A stretch of 64,000 nucleotides of DNA from Arenicola marina (GCA_964019135.1 OZ025261.1:29558029-29622028), one strand, 5' to 3'; shown: positions 33,401-44,708, numbered from the stretch's first letter. Numbers and translations: made by a program. The notes: a model not told the origin generated them from the sequence alone.

Positions 33401-36400
33401 TCATACCGGTACATGTGTGCCGGTACATGCGTACCGGTACATGTATACCGGTACGCGTATACCGGTACATGTATAAGGGTACATGTATACCGGTACATGT
33501 AATACCGGCACATGTATACCGGCACATGTAATATCGGTACATGTATAACGGCACATGTAATACCGGTACATGTTATACCGGTACATGTATACCGGTACAT
33601 GTAACAAAGGTACATGTATACCGGCTCATGCATACCGGTACATGTTATACCGGTACATGTAATACCGGTACATGTTATATCGGTACATGTTATGCCGGTA
33701 CATGTGTGCCAGTACATGTGATACCGGTACATGTAATACCGGTGCATGTGATACCGGTACATGTAATACCGGTACTAGTATACCGGTACATGTAATACCG
33801 GTACATGTTATACCGGTACATGTATACCGGTACATGTAACAAAGGTACATGTATACCGGCTCATGCATACCGGTACATGTTATACCGGTACATGTAATAC
33901 CGGTACATGTTATATCGGTACATGTTATGCCGGTACATGTGTGCCGGTACATGTCATACCGGTACGTGTAATGCCGGTGCATGTGATACCGGTACATGTA
34001 ATACCGGTACTAGTATACCGGTACATGTAATACCGGTACATTTATACCGGTACATGTATACCGGTACATGGATACCGGTACATTTAATACCGGTACATGT
34101 AATACCGGTATATATAATGCCGGTACATGTAATACCAGTACATGTAATACCGGTACATGTATACCGGTACATGTAATACCGGTACATGTTATACCGGTAC
34201 ATATTATACCGGTACATGTATACCGGTACATGTAATACCGGTACATGTAATACCGGTACATGTAATACCGGTACATGTGATACCGGTACATGTAATACCG
34301 GTAAATGTTATACCGGTACATGTAATACCGATACATGTTATACCGGTACATGTAATACGGGTACATGTGATACCGATACATGTAATACCGGTACATGTTA
34401 TACCGGTACATGTAATACCGGTACATGTTATACCGGTACATGTTATACCGGTACATGTAACAAAGGTACATGTGATACCGGTATATGTATGCCGGTACAT
34501 GTAATACCGGTACATGTAATACCGGTACATGTTATACCGGTACATGTAATACCGGTACATGTAATACCGGTACATGTTATACCGGTACATGTAATACCGG
34601 TACATGTGATACCGGTATATGTCATACCGGTACATGTAATACCGGGACATGTAAGACCGGTACATGTATACCGGAACATGTAATATCGGTACATGTTATA
34701 CCGGTACATGTTATACCGGTACATGTTATACTGGTACATGTTATACTGGTACATGTAATACCGGAACATGTTATACCGGTACATGTAATATCGGTACATG
34801 TATACCGGTACATGTAATACCGGTACATGTTATACCGGTGCATGTATACCGGTACATGTAATACCGGTACATATATAGCGGTACATATATACCGGTACAT
34901 GTATACCGATACATGTAATACCGGTACATGTCATACCGGTACATGTAATACCGGAACATGTTATACCGGTATATGTAATACCGGTACGTGTTATACCGGT
35001 GCATGTATACCGGTACATGTAATACCGGTACATATATACCGGTACATATATACAGGTACATGTATACCGGTACATGTATACCGGTACATGTAATACCGGT
35101 ACATGTTATACCGGTACATGTATACCGGTACATGTAATACCGGTACATGTAAGACCGGTACATGTATACCGGTAGATGTCATACCGGTACCTGTGATACC
35201 GGTACATGTAATACCGGTAGATGTCATACCGGTACATGTGATACCGGTACATGTAATACCGGGACATGTCATACCGGTAAATGGTATACCGGTACATGTA
35301 TACCGGTACATGTATACCGGTATATGTATACCGGTGCATGTAATACCGGTACATGTTATGCCGGTACATGTTATACCCGTACATGTATACCGGTACATGT
35401 AATACCGGTACATGTTATACCGGCGCATGTATACCGGTACATGTAATACCGGTACATATATACCGGTACATATATACCGGTACATGTATACCGATACATG
35501 TAATACCGGTACATGTCATACCGGTACATGTAATACCGGAACATGTTATACCGGTATATGTAATACCGGTACGTGTTATACCGGTGCATGTATACCGGTA
35601 CATGTAATACCGGTACATATATACCGGTACATATATACAGGTACATGTATACCGGTACATGTATACCGGTACATGTAATACCGGTACATATATACCGGTA
35701 CATGTAAGACCGGTACATGTATACCGGTAGATGTCATACCGGTACATGTGATACCGGTACATGTAATACCGGTAGATGTCATACCGGTACATGTGATACC
35801 GGTACATGTAATACCGGGACATGTCATACCGGTAAATGGTATACCGGTACATGTATACCGGTACATGTATACCGGTGCATGTAATACCGGAACATGTATA
35901 CCGGTACATGTTATGCCGGTACACGTAATACCGGTACATGTAATACCGTTACCAGTAATACCGGTATATATAATACCGGTACATGTAATACCGGTACATG
36001 TTATACCGGTATATATAATAGCGGTACATATGATACCGGTGCAAAACAATATGAACACAATATACGGGCGTGGTGGGGGGGGCAGTATAAAGTCGGCGAA
36101 GACCCCCAGGAGCCACCACCCCCCCCCCTTCCTCCCGCCCCCTATTTGTCTGCTCTATGGGCTATTTTGCCTTCTATGATCTATTTTACTTCATTTACCG
36201 CAATGGGTGACATTTCATGACCTCCAGCGGGTGCAATGGTTTTTCACGGGCGGTAACACACCGTTATTCACAAACAAGTCACCACACCCTTTGCGACGTC
36301 ATACCTCACCCAATTCCAAGGCCCTATTCATCGCACGACCGCGATAAATTCTCACCAGAAGGACCCAAGTTTTTCGGTGAGTACTGGCGACGCACGCACT

Positions 36401-37035
36401 GCGCTTAACATAAAATAGTTTTACATCACCAAGGTGAACGTATTCTTTGCCACCTCGACTTGCGTCACGTATCAATACAGGCTGGTGATTCCGCAGCGAG
36501 TAAATAGCTTTCACTACAATTCAACAGACCGGGCTATATATGAAGCTTAGTTTAGGATAGCTGTGGCCCTATTGTTTCTGCATGAAAGCCCGGAAACTTA
36601 CCCCGCAGTACGCCACAAATTATATTGCAATGGGTCCGCATCATGGGAAAGTGCGAACAACAGGGCGTTTTCAGCGCCGATACAATGAACAGGTCAATTT
36701 TTCCCACTCCTTCTCAGCCCATTTACCGATTGTAACAGAGGCAATGCGTGCTGGCTGGTTGCTGTCAAATCGAACGGAAATAATTACAATGCATAAATTG
36801 TTGCAGTAATTTAGAGGAGAAAGATATTTTTAAATATAAATTTAGTGGGGTTATGATAGGGGAGGGGTCCATTCGAAAAAAAAGCGACCCCAGGTGGGGC
36901 AGTGTTTATGATTGCAATGGGGTTTAGTGACACTTTTAAGGGGGTCGCGGGCTGCGGTGGCATATATTTCTCTTGTGAATCTTTTGTATTCTGTTCATAT
37001 TATAAATATGCTTCATACCGTCTGAAGGCGGTCCT

Positions 37036-37077
<42 letters not shown>

Positions 37078-40000
37078 TTTTATCTCTGTCTCTCTCCCCC
37101 CACCTCCCTCTCTCTCTATTTGCAAAAGCCCAGTCGTCTCATTCTGATTGTGTTATCTACCGTAGGACACCCAAAGCAAGCAACGAGGCCCTCGGCCTCC
37201 TTTCACAAGATGCAAGTTGAAATATTTGCCCCCGTCGGCTTTGCCTTCCTTTTCAAGGCCATGGCGACCAATATTATGGAAGGTGAGTTCGGCGAGGTTC
37301 TCTGTATGGGTGTGTGACTGTGTGTGCGTGTGTGTTGTAGGCAGGGGTAGGCGGGGGAGGGAGGGTAGGCAGGGTAGTAAGGGCATTGTGTGGTCGGGTG
37401 GAGCCCTGGTAAGCCGATATGTACATGGTCTAGGATATGACGAGGTGAAATATGCCTCCCCTCCCCTCCTTCCACGGTGAGAGCGCGGGGACAGTACTGT
37501 GGCGGATTACTCGAACTCAGTTTAGTCGGCTGCGGAGCTTCGTAGTCGGCCAAAGTTACCATGTAGAGGATAGGCGATTTCAGTCGACTAAGCCCCGTAG
37601 CCGGCTAAACTACGTACGTGAAATAGGCCACTGGGGCGTTGCAGGGTGGGGGGGGGGTCCTGAGAACCCTTTTCAAATGAAACAAATGAAGGCCTACTGC
37701 TACAGCGGATCGTTGGCAATACACTGTTGAGGTGGCAAGCATCTCGTGTGCCCCCTCCCTCTTCACCTGAAGCCACCCTGAACCCCAAGCCGTTCCGTTA
37801 CATTTCATCCCGGATATATATCATATGTAAATTACGATGTGATGTTATTCCAACCTTATGCGACTATTAACTGTGTGCGTCCTATAAAAAATGATCTACC
37901 TACCTTGGCTGCTAAATATATGTGATATGTATTACTGAATCACCGCTAGTTTTTTTTGCTCTGTGGATTCTCGCATCGCTTGATGTAAAGCGTCCCGAGG
38001 AGGTCATAAAAACAATGGTGACGAATTGACTACGAATTTGAAGCATAAAATAAAAATGTCTATCCTTTCTCCTCGGTCGAAGCGGTTCACCCATTATAAA
38101 TACCAGTGTAGGTTTTTGGGTCGGCACTGTCCTTCGCGCACTCAAAGGAATACAGAACATTTTGATTTAGACTTTAAAGGGTATTATTAAAAGACAATAT
38201 GCCTGTAATTATTAAATTAACACGAGAGTTGGTACCGATTAAAGGGTACAGTGTATTAGCAAACAATATCCTTTATCACGAGGTTATTTGGAATTTGTCA
38301 GACGTCAAATGAGGGAACGGTCTTGACAATAGACCAGTCTAGGCTGTTCATCATTCATTGACGTCACTGTTGCGTTTATCCAATCATGTGACGATAAAAG
38401 CATTTCCACGTGCGCTGTGAAATCAGCAACGTTTCTAGTTCTCACTTGTGCAGCGCGGCAAAATGGTGGGGGGGGGGGGGGGGTTACGAGAGGTATTTCC
38501 GTTCCTTGGGAACGGGCTTTTTATTTCACCGTTAACTGGGAATTGGACATTAGCCGACCGGCGTGATCAAGCAGTTTTAATATTAAACAACCGTGAATTG
38601 GGAAATCGCCAATTTATATCATCTGTCCGCCCCTTCCATTGTATGCGAGTAGTTTAATTCATCATGACCTGGGAATAATAGAAATCTATTCTTCGTGACT
38701 TGGGAACACGACCCTCCACCCCTCCTTCACCTCCGCTTCGATGTTGACCGATCAATTGTCGTTAACGTCACGCCACATCCTCAAGTGTCATGCTATGCTC
38801 GCGGGGGACTTCAACATCATTATTCTGCCGTTCATATTTCGCGTGGCATGAACCAACATGGCACGCCAATGCGACTGTTCGCGTATGTTTAACGTCACTT
38901 ACGGGCTGCGCCATAAAGTCGGCCATGTTCTTTTTATTGAGATGAACGGATTAATATAAGACATTATAAGGTGCGGCAATGCAAACATATTTCGGGCGAT
39001 TTAGATTTTTTAGCAGCGGGTGTACAGCTAGGTGCCCGCTGAATAATCTCGCTTCGGTTCTCAATTTAGAAACGTTTTCGGTGATGCTTTCCGCCGCATT
39101 CCGATAATTCCTGAGATATTTTATTAAATTTAATCGTAATGCTGGTATATCAGTGTCGTGTCAGTTCACGCTCGCTTACCTGTAATCAGGGCTGCAACTA
39201 CTAGGCAGGAACAGAAGAGGAACAGCTGGAAATAAACAAAAATGTTCAAAATAAGGAAGAACTGTCATAGCTTTGAATCTGGGATTGGATTTTATTGCGG
39301 TTTAAAGGCACTTTCGGCATGTAAGGTTAGATTTCATACATTAAGTCAAGGAAGAATCTATCTGAAGAAAACTATGCAGAGTACAAAGTTAGTTGGGCCG
39401 GTCGTTATACTCGTCAGGTTGGTCCCAGTTTTACTGTTCCGGTATTTTATCAACCAGTCTGCGAGAGATGTATTGCGGCGTATCGTGTGCCCGTGGTATA
39501 AGCAATGCTGAAGTCCTGCTACTGTATTTTCGCTTTTGTCGGCAAACGACATACAAACATCGCTTACTTGGTCCTCACAAAGATAAGCTAGCTGAATAGT
39601 AGTATGTTCAGGTTCTACAAAAATTGTTTAAGTGCCAAAACAACAGGTGACGCCGCATACGACAAAACGGTTCTTTGTATCTCTTTTGCAGCTAAACTAA
39701 AGTTACTAACAATGTAAGTTATATAATATATATTAGTGAAAAATTAGTCGTCCAATAAGTGATGTAATATAACACTGAGGGGTCCAGGTTTTAGTGCGGG
39801 GGAGAAGTAAACTAAGTCGCCTTTCATTCGAGTCGATTTGACGTTTTGCCGAGTTTGCGCCTCGCTGCAAGAGGGTACAGACCAGGCTTAAACCCCTAAC
39901 ACATTCCAGCCCAGCGTAGAGATAGGGTGGGGGGTGGAGTGGGGGGGGCTTCTTTTAGGAGGCGCAACCCTAGTCTGACAATTTTGCAGTTCATGTCCAC

Positions 40001-40662
40001 CGGACGGAGAAACTAGAAACTTGTTGCACACATTGACACAGCCTGACGTCTCCGGTATGAGCTTCACATTAAGGCGTCCCGAATACTCAACTGAGGGAAA
40101 TCCTGTCGTGTCTGAAAAAGTGATGTTGCCACCGGAACCTGATTGGTCCCAGGAAATTCCAGATACGTAAATATCGATCTAGCATAATTATAAACACTTG
40201 AATAGTTCAACAGTTGAACCTTACTTTTTGTACTATTAGAAATTTTACTGCAAGTCTGTCGTTATGGGAGTGACCCCTAGCATTTTTGCAATAGACATCT
40301 GCACACATGGGGTTGGAACCCACATACCGGCCGCGGGGCTTTGAGCGCAGGTAGAGCTCAACCGATAAAAGTCGAATATACTGTCATGTATCAGTGAATG
40401 AATTTGCTTCACATCCTCAATTTGCTGGCAACTTTGCTGTTATTCGTTTGTACCAATTGGATTTCTAGGACGAGCGGTATAATATAATGTATATTAATTA
40501 TATTATCCTATATTATCATTAGAATTATTATCATTAAAATATAGTAACCAATTCCTGGGTTTTCCATAACGCGACAAAACTGACATATTTAATACATTTC
40601 CGCAACTTTAAGATTTCAAGTTTCAATACATTTGGCACAGTCATACGTACTTTGCTGTCCAT
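27207..40662 (-). CDS. IgGFc-binding-domain secreted protein (8 exons, 639 aa)
   Basis: Exons in transcription order are 40662-40651, 39225-39180, 32250-32233, 31929-31808, 30765-29595, 29285-29175, 28498-28272 and 27419-27207. They sum to 1920 nt with every junction phase matching. Residues 1-20 form a signal peptide (MDSK then LFLFCSCLVVAALITG). Residues 26-66 hold an N-terminal strand-rich piece. Residues 67-456, one large exon, contain the IgGFc-binding domain: VLGGHECSQIP around 219-229, FCDHIVEQVPP around 234-244, WGWQFVTGP just after, then KCSEKC. Residues 457-493 are a Thr/Pro linker and 494-639 an unrecognised region with six cysteines. The family is named for the N-terminal domain of mammalian FCGBP. 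Invertebrate members are secreted or surface proteins with poorly known, often mucosal or immune-related roles. There are no VWD/TIL repeats as in FCGBP. The intron 2 satellite is a notable burden. Confidence 0.85.
28272..28498 (-). CDS. IgGFc-type gene, exon 7
   Basis: The acceptor TTGTTCTTCTCTTAG enters in phase 1, and the donor GCAGGC|GTAAGT leaves in phase 0. It is 227 nt and encodes SVKGPNQRFSVSG, TTECKVKYKEVL, DLINYLICIGQMCPNT and EDLIISEYAENQ. An alternative acceptor six bases further in (CTTCAG) would keep the frame and remove two codons. Confidence 0.8.
29175..29285 (-). CDS. IgGFc-type gene, exon 6 (Thr/Pro linker)
   Basis: 111 nt, phase 1-1, acceptor CTGCCTTACAG, donor CCCCCGG|GTAGGT. 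It encodes HGDPVPEEDFDFTFTTAPP and VVTVAPGTCSTNRPFPP, a flexible, likely O-glycosylated linker between the IgGFc domain and the C-terminal region. Confidence 0.78.
29595..30765 (-). CDS. IgGFc-type gene, exon 5 (IgGFc-binding domain)
   Basis: 1171 nt, acceptor TTTTCTGTCGCAG (phase 0), donor TACGCCA|GTAAGT (phase 1). It is the longest credible coding stretch in the window, with balanced, GC-rich third positions unlike the flanks. It contains the paired motifs GGHECSQIP and CDHIVEQ, the conserved WGWQFVTGP segment, potential N-glycosylation sites (VNGTDV, MNTTID, NYTMYH) and ends near YGYATGYA. The 327-codon frame on the opposite strand is its shadow. Confidence 0.95.
31400..31800. repeat. C-rich simple sequence with a MITE end fragment
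   Basis: Several C-runs of 9-14 and CCACC/CACCC tracts occur inside intron 4. GGATCCGCCCCTG at 31557-31569 matches one terminus of MITE family C, with no opposite end found. Confidence 0.6.
31808..31929 (-). CDS. IgGFc-type gene, exon 4
   Basis: 122 nt, acceptor TTTATTTTTAG (phase 1), donor GTGGAG|GTGAGT (phase 0). It encodes NDKHVFVFAFMNISLDDPNL, then PVYQEIFLGTMWNQSHFRVE, and joins directly to VPKIGTD of exon 5. Confidence 0.85.
32233..32250 (-). CDS. IgGFc-type gene, exon 3 (18-nt microexon)
   Basis: The acceptor CATTCATTTCTTTTAG and donor GTGAGT flank GGTCTGCGGCGCTAACGG. Phases are 1-1, adding six codons (GSAALT region) between the signal peptide and exon 4. Skipping it would keep the frame, so alternative use is possible. 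Confidence 0.65.
32374..36042. repeat. 14/15-bp self-complementary satellite, about 250 copies
   Basis: Units are ATACCGGTACATGT with an extra T, A or neither before the next unit, so 14- and 15-bp spacers mix. The unit contains the palindromes TACCGGTA, GTAC and ACATGT, so both strands read almost alike and give similar peptide repeats in many frames. It occupies more than half of intron 2 of the IgGFc-type gene. Scattered variants (ACAAAGG, TATATA, AGATGTC) recur in blocks, for example 34880-35080 versus 35455-35660. Confidence 0.95.
36043..38493. other. Intron 2 remainder of the IgGFc-type gene
   Basis: It contains C-runs (36118-36128), a CT microsatellite (37046-37120) and a possible + strand exon (37166-37282, separate entry). 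Near 38359-38400 a palindromic CRE (TGACGTCA), CCAAT and GATAAAAG cluster in a way that could be a promoter, but no transcript can be assigned to it. Confidence 0.4.
37166..37282 (+). CDS. Weak candidate exon inside the intron of the minus-strand gene
   Basis: It is flanked by TTATCTACCGTAG and GGAAG|GTGAGT, with 39 open codons and phases 1-1. It encodes GHPKQATRPSASFHKMQVEI and FAPVGFAFLFKAMATNIME. An upstream open frame from 36217 also ends at a phase-1 GTGAGT (36377), so a two-exon model is possible. No family is recognised, and chance is quite possible given the weak pyrimidine tract next to the acceptor. Confidence 0.2.
38494..38722 (+). repeat. Dispersed repeat family B, copy 2
   Basis: It matches the reverse complement of 2785-3080 over most of its length, beginning TATTTCCGTTCCTTGGGAA and ending near GTGACTTGGGAACACGA. 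It is preceded by a long G-run. No inverted or direct termini were found, so the element class is unknown. Confidence 0.75.
39180..39225 (-). CDS. IgGFc-type gene, exon 2 (signal-peptide core)
   Basis: 46 nt, acceptor TTTGTTTATTTCCAG (phase 0), donor TTACAG|GTAAGC (phase 1). It encodes LFLFCSCLVVAALIT plus the first base of a Gly codon: the hydrophobic core of the secretion signal. Confidence 0.8.
40309..40373 (-). repeat. tRNA-like / SINE relic
   Basis: The minus strand has ATCGGTTGAGCTCTACCTGC (A-box region) and GTGGGTTCCAACCCC (B box) at tRNA-like spacing. It lies in intron 1 of the IgGFc-type gene. Intact tRNA pairing is not evident. Confidence 0.45.
40651..40662 (-). CDS. IgGFc-type gene, exon 1 (start codon)
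   Basis: ATGGACAGCAAA is followed by the donor GTACGT, with A at -3 and G at +4. Four codons in phase 0 join to exon 2 to give MDSKLFLFCSCLVVAALITG, a textbook signal peptide. A short start exon is the weakest part of the model, but the complete phase match supports it. Confidence 0.7.
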
Positions 40663-41140
40663 GATGGTGTTATTCTAACTGAAGCAAGTTTCGCCTAGAG
40701 GGGTTTCTCTAGGACTGAGGGGATGACGTTCTCCGCGACGCGGTGACGCTCCGCGTTCTTGTGTCGTCTGCTTCCTCCCAAAAGGCGGGAACGTTTGTGC
40801 CCGGCGCGATATCCTTGGTTGGCAGTCCAACGTGAATGATCTTCGCCTCGTCTGCGCTCCTGTTGCTCTAGGTACGTCGCCCTCCACCCGCCTGGTAACA
40901 GTGACTACCTATCAATCCGGACTGAAGCCCACTGCGACGAATAGTGACCGGCCCTCGTTTGGGGGGTTGGGCAAGCAATATAGCCAGAAGAAACAAATAT
41001 ACCCAAAAAAGGGCGCGCCTTATAACTTCTTGTGACCCGACCGACTGTGTGACTAAGGTGTCGTGGGCGTGGCGGCGTGGGGTGGAGGGGATGGGGAGGG
41101 TGGTGGCGGGCGGGCGCGGGTGAGATGGTGGCGGTACGGG

Positions 41141-41220
41141 GGGGGGGGGTCGTCACGTCCAGTTGGGTGTGTCCGGAACATCTATGATCAATGCCCATTC
41201 GGTAACCTGCCACCCGCCTA
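41141..41220. repeat. Dispersed repeat family D, copy 1
   Basis: The reverse complement (GGCGGGTGGCAGGTTACC, TTGATCATAG, CACACCC, a C-run) matches 42355-42432. It is part of a G/C-rich repeat landscape at 41.0-43.0 kb. Confidence 0.6.
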
Positions 41221-42231
41221 CCCCCCTCCCACCCCAACCCTTCGACCTCCCCTTTCCTTCTCCCTCCCCCCATCCCCTATCCCCCACCCATCCTCGCCTT
41301 GCCTACCTTCAACACAACTACCTGTCCAACAAGGCAGGCACAGCTAGGTACCTAAAAAGAAACTCTAGGCCCAAGTCCCCCTAGAAGAAGAGGTTCACTG
41401 TGAAAAAAATGCCCTGGGAGGCCCTAGGGGCGAATGATAGTTGAGAGGTGTGAGAGCAGGGGGCGGAGGGGGGGGGGGGTGGAGGCGGAGGTAGGGGGGG
41501 GGGGTGTGGAGGCGGAGGTGGGGACGGGCGGCTGGCATGGCAGTTGAGATCCGCCAAACGAAGTTGTGTTTATTCATGTCATAGAGGAGATCGAGAGAGA
41601 CAGTCAAAGCTGGTGTGGAGTAGCGGGAATCTGGGTGGAGGTGGGTAGGTGGGAGGGAAAGAGTGGGGAATCCTCCTCCTCCCCACTCTCCCCATGGGCG
41701 TGCCCGGTGATGAGTGGGTGGAGGGGGGTGGTGGGCTGAGGGTGGAAGGCGGTGACAGGACCATGCTAAGAAACGTAAGGGTCGGTGGAGTGGTGGAGGA
41801 GAGGGGGTGGGGTGACTGTGCGGCAGAGCGCACTTAGGGTCTCCGCAATTGGAGCAATTGGACCGGAGCCGGTCAGTTCGGGCTAATATTATACCAGAGA
41901 GCGAAATATTCAGTTCAGACCGTTATGACAATGCTAGGTGCGACCGAAGGTGAAGCTTCCAAGGCTAGCAGCCCCATCCACCGCTCGTGGTACACGGACT
42001 CTAGACTCCCCGCCCCTCCCACCTCCTGCCGGCCATATGCACCCACCACCACAGTGAAGACGTTTCAAGGCGTGGCCCCCTACCGATACGCTTCACCGAG
42101 AGCGGCCCAAATGTCGTCACCCGAGTGACCTGCGTGAGATCACAAGCCATTTGAGCTCAGATCATACAAAACACACACATACCAACGCCCCAACACAAAC
42201 CCTTGTGTCCTCACCAGACCACCGTCACTCT

Positions 42232-42270
42232 TTTCACCCTCACCCTCACCCACACCCACACCCTCACCCT

Positions 42271-42325
<55 letters not shown>

Positions 42326-42326
42326 C
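42232..42326. repeat. CCCTCA hexanucleotide microsatellite
   Basis: About 15 CCCTCA/CCTTCA/CCCACA hexamers in a row. On the other strand this reads TGAGGG, one base from the telomeric TTAGGG, but the tract is short and interstitial. Confidence 0.85.
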
Positions 42327-42354
42327 AAAAGGGGATGATTGAATGGACGAGGGT

Positions 42355-42432
42355 GGCGGGTTGCCAAATGGCCCTTGATCATAGCTGTGCCGTACACACC
42401 CGACCGGACGCCGCGAGTCCCCCCCCCCCCCT
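42355..42432. repeat. Dispersed repeat family D, copy 2 (inverted)
   Basis: GGCGGGTTGCCAAATGGCCC, TTGATCATAG and CACACCCGACCGGACG, then a C-run, are the inverse of 41141-41220. Confidence 0.6.
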
Positions 42433-44050
42433 CCCCCCTACCCCCTCCCACACTCCCATTCTCGCCCCCGCCCGCCCCCCCCCCCCACCGGCCCCCACTT
42501 TCCTCTCCTCTCCACCCCACGGCCTCAACACACCCCACACACTCGTGTTTGCCGTAACCGGATGCTAATTTGTTAACGACAACGCTATCGCAGGGCGGGG
42601 CCTCCAGACAGAGCGTGGTGCACAAGAGAGGGGTGGGTGTGAGGGTGGGGTGTGGGGGGTGGGCGGGGTGGGGAGGGGGGGCTGGGGGCACTAGAGAGCT
42701 GGTGGGCTGGGGCGGGGCTGGGGCGGGCTGGGGCGGGGTGTGGGCTATGGTATGGAAGTATTACACTTCAATGGAGTATCCCCGATAGGGGGCCGGAATG
42801 GGGGGGGGGGGGGGGGGGGGTTGCAGTCCGGTACATGCCGAGTAGTCACATGATGAGTAGGGATCATGGTTGACTTCGCTCGAGCTGAGTTTTAAAACTC
42901 CTGGCTCACCTGACTGACTGCCCAAACGAGGTTTTTCACAATTAATGAGACTCTCCTGTGTGTTCCACTTTTATAAAAAGATACCGCGCTTTATCTGGGC
43001 CTAAGTGCTATCAGTCTCTGCTTAACCTGGCGGCGTCTAAAGACGGAACCCCATGAGAGTGCTCGGTAAAGAGAGCTCAGCAAAGTCCGTTACAGTGCAT
43101 CTCAAGCAGATATTCAGGCCCTTAGTAAAATTAACAATTCCCCACAGTGTGCAGTAACCGAACAATGTGTCAATTAAGCATCGGGCTCAATATGGTCTCT
43201 GTGCTGCTGGGCAAGCACATTCACCAATTTAAACATACCACATGTAAATCAATACGCTGATGGTTAAGCACGAAGACACGCAACATGTAAACATACTATC
43301 AGCGGAACCCCGTGAAGTATTCTTCGGGGGAATTATCTACAATTAGGATCGCGGTCAGAGAAAATAGCTCCTGCCGTGCGTAAAATCGTGATCAACATTC
43401 CTACGGCCAAAGATTCGATGCTCTACCAACGGACCAGGTTTCATAGCATAGCGACTCTACACAATGAAGCCATCCGCAGCAAGTTTGTTGTATTTTTTTA
43501 AACTTTTAAAACTTCAGAACTCTCAATGCAAAACGTGTCACAGATATATCTTAGATAGTTGACGCTGTGGCGTATTCATTGATCAGTCTCACAATGTTAA
43601 GTGTAAAGATATGGATATAATTATGCAAATTAAGACGAATCCTCAGTATTTAGTGCTGGCTAAAAGTGAGGTAAGCTGCTCACGTTCTTCCCTTTTAAAA
43701 ATGATAGCAGACATCATGCGAAACACATTTCAATTTCGGCCAAAAAAGGAGATCCCTTAATATGATCCGTTGATATTCAGCAATTGACGTTTTTATTCGT
43801 AGATAAAGCGTATTTAAATGCTTCGTAGAGTCTGTGTGCTCCTGTTTGCCGGGCGTTACCCATGTGGCAACACCTTCAAAGGGCGGAGCCCCCGACAGAG
43901 CAACGCGCACGAGAGAGGGTGGGAGTGGCGGGGGGAGGGGGGGGGGCGGGGCCCCACTTATGTGCTATATCACGTGCCCAGCAGCCACAGCGGCAGCCCA
44001 TGTATATTATATGGGTTTGGCGCAAGTGCCCCCAGGCAAGCCCGCTTCTC
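42433..44050. other. G/C-rich low complexity, then AT-rich unique DNA
   Basis: It includes a G-run of about 22 (42800-42821). A further similarity pair joins 42590-42645 and 43878-43920 (AGGGCGGGGCCTCC and AGGGCGGAGCCCCC, then GACAGAGC and GAGAGGG). A tRNA-like relic lies at 43372-43432 (-), with TTGGTAGAGCATCGAATC. No gene is seen. Confidence 0.4.
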
Positions 44051-44052
44051 TA

Positions 44053-44706
44053 GGGGCACAACGGTAACAATGTTAAAATCCTTCGACGTTAGTAGGGAAA
44101 CGACTGTAGCCTTTATTATGATGTGGGCGCGTACAATAATAGTGCTTACGTATTCTATGTACCTTGTTTTATCTTCTGACATCAAAAAAGTGTGTCAACA
44201 CTAGATTGTTGCAGTCATATTTTCGCAAACAAATGTTGGAGCATGCGACTTTTCCCTACCAACCGCTATGCGTATGCAGCGCCACCTGGCGAATCCCGCC
44301 ACCATTTGAACCATTTGTAGCCTGGGTCCCAAACTTTGTAACAGTCAATGACCTGTGAAAGAGGGCGCTGCTGTTCTTAAGTTCAAAGTGAGCGACTGAC
44401 AAGGCCCTCTAGCGGAGAGTCATATGCTAACGGAGAGGAGGAACCAAGTCACATTCACAGGTACTGGCATCCGCCAAAAACAAATATGGCGGACGGCTGG
44501 TTGGGAACAGTTGTGTGCTCGAACATTTCTTCGCGAAAATATAACCGAAACAACCTAGTGTCGACACACGTTATTGATGTCAGATGATAGAACAAGGTAT
44601 ATAGAATACTTAAACACTATGATTGTTCGAGCACACATTATAGCAAAAGCTACAGTCGATTCCCTACTAACGTCGAAGGATTTTCACATTGTTACCGTTG
44701 TGCCCC
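44053..44706. mobile_element. Foldback element with ~220-bp inverted repeats and TA flanks
   Basis: The left arm 44053-44275 and the right arm 44489-44706 are reverse complements over about 220 bp with scattered differences. The outer termini are GGGGCACAACGGTAACAATG. The dinucleotide TA occurs immediately outside both ends (44051-44052, 44707-44708), compatible with a TA target duplication as in Tc1/mariner-type elements. The 210-bp centre has no coding capacity. Both arms produce the same short open frame (MMSDD/EDRTRYIEY-like), a by-product of the inversion. The right end abuts the 49-bp satellite. Confidence 0.8.
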
Positions 44707-44708
44707 TA

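Noticed and set aside
38355-38400. CRE, CCAAT and TATA-like cluster as a promoter
   Set aside because: The arrangement is suggestive but no open exon follows it on the + strand, and it lies within the intron of the minus-strand gene.
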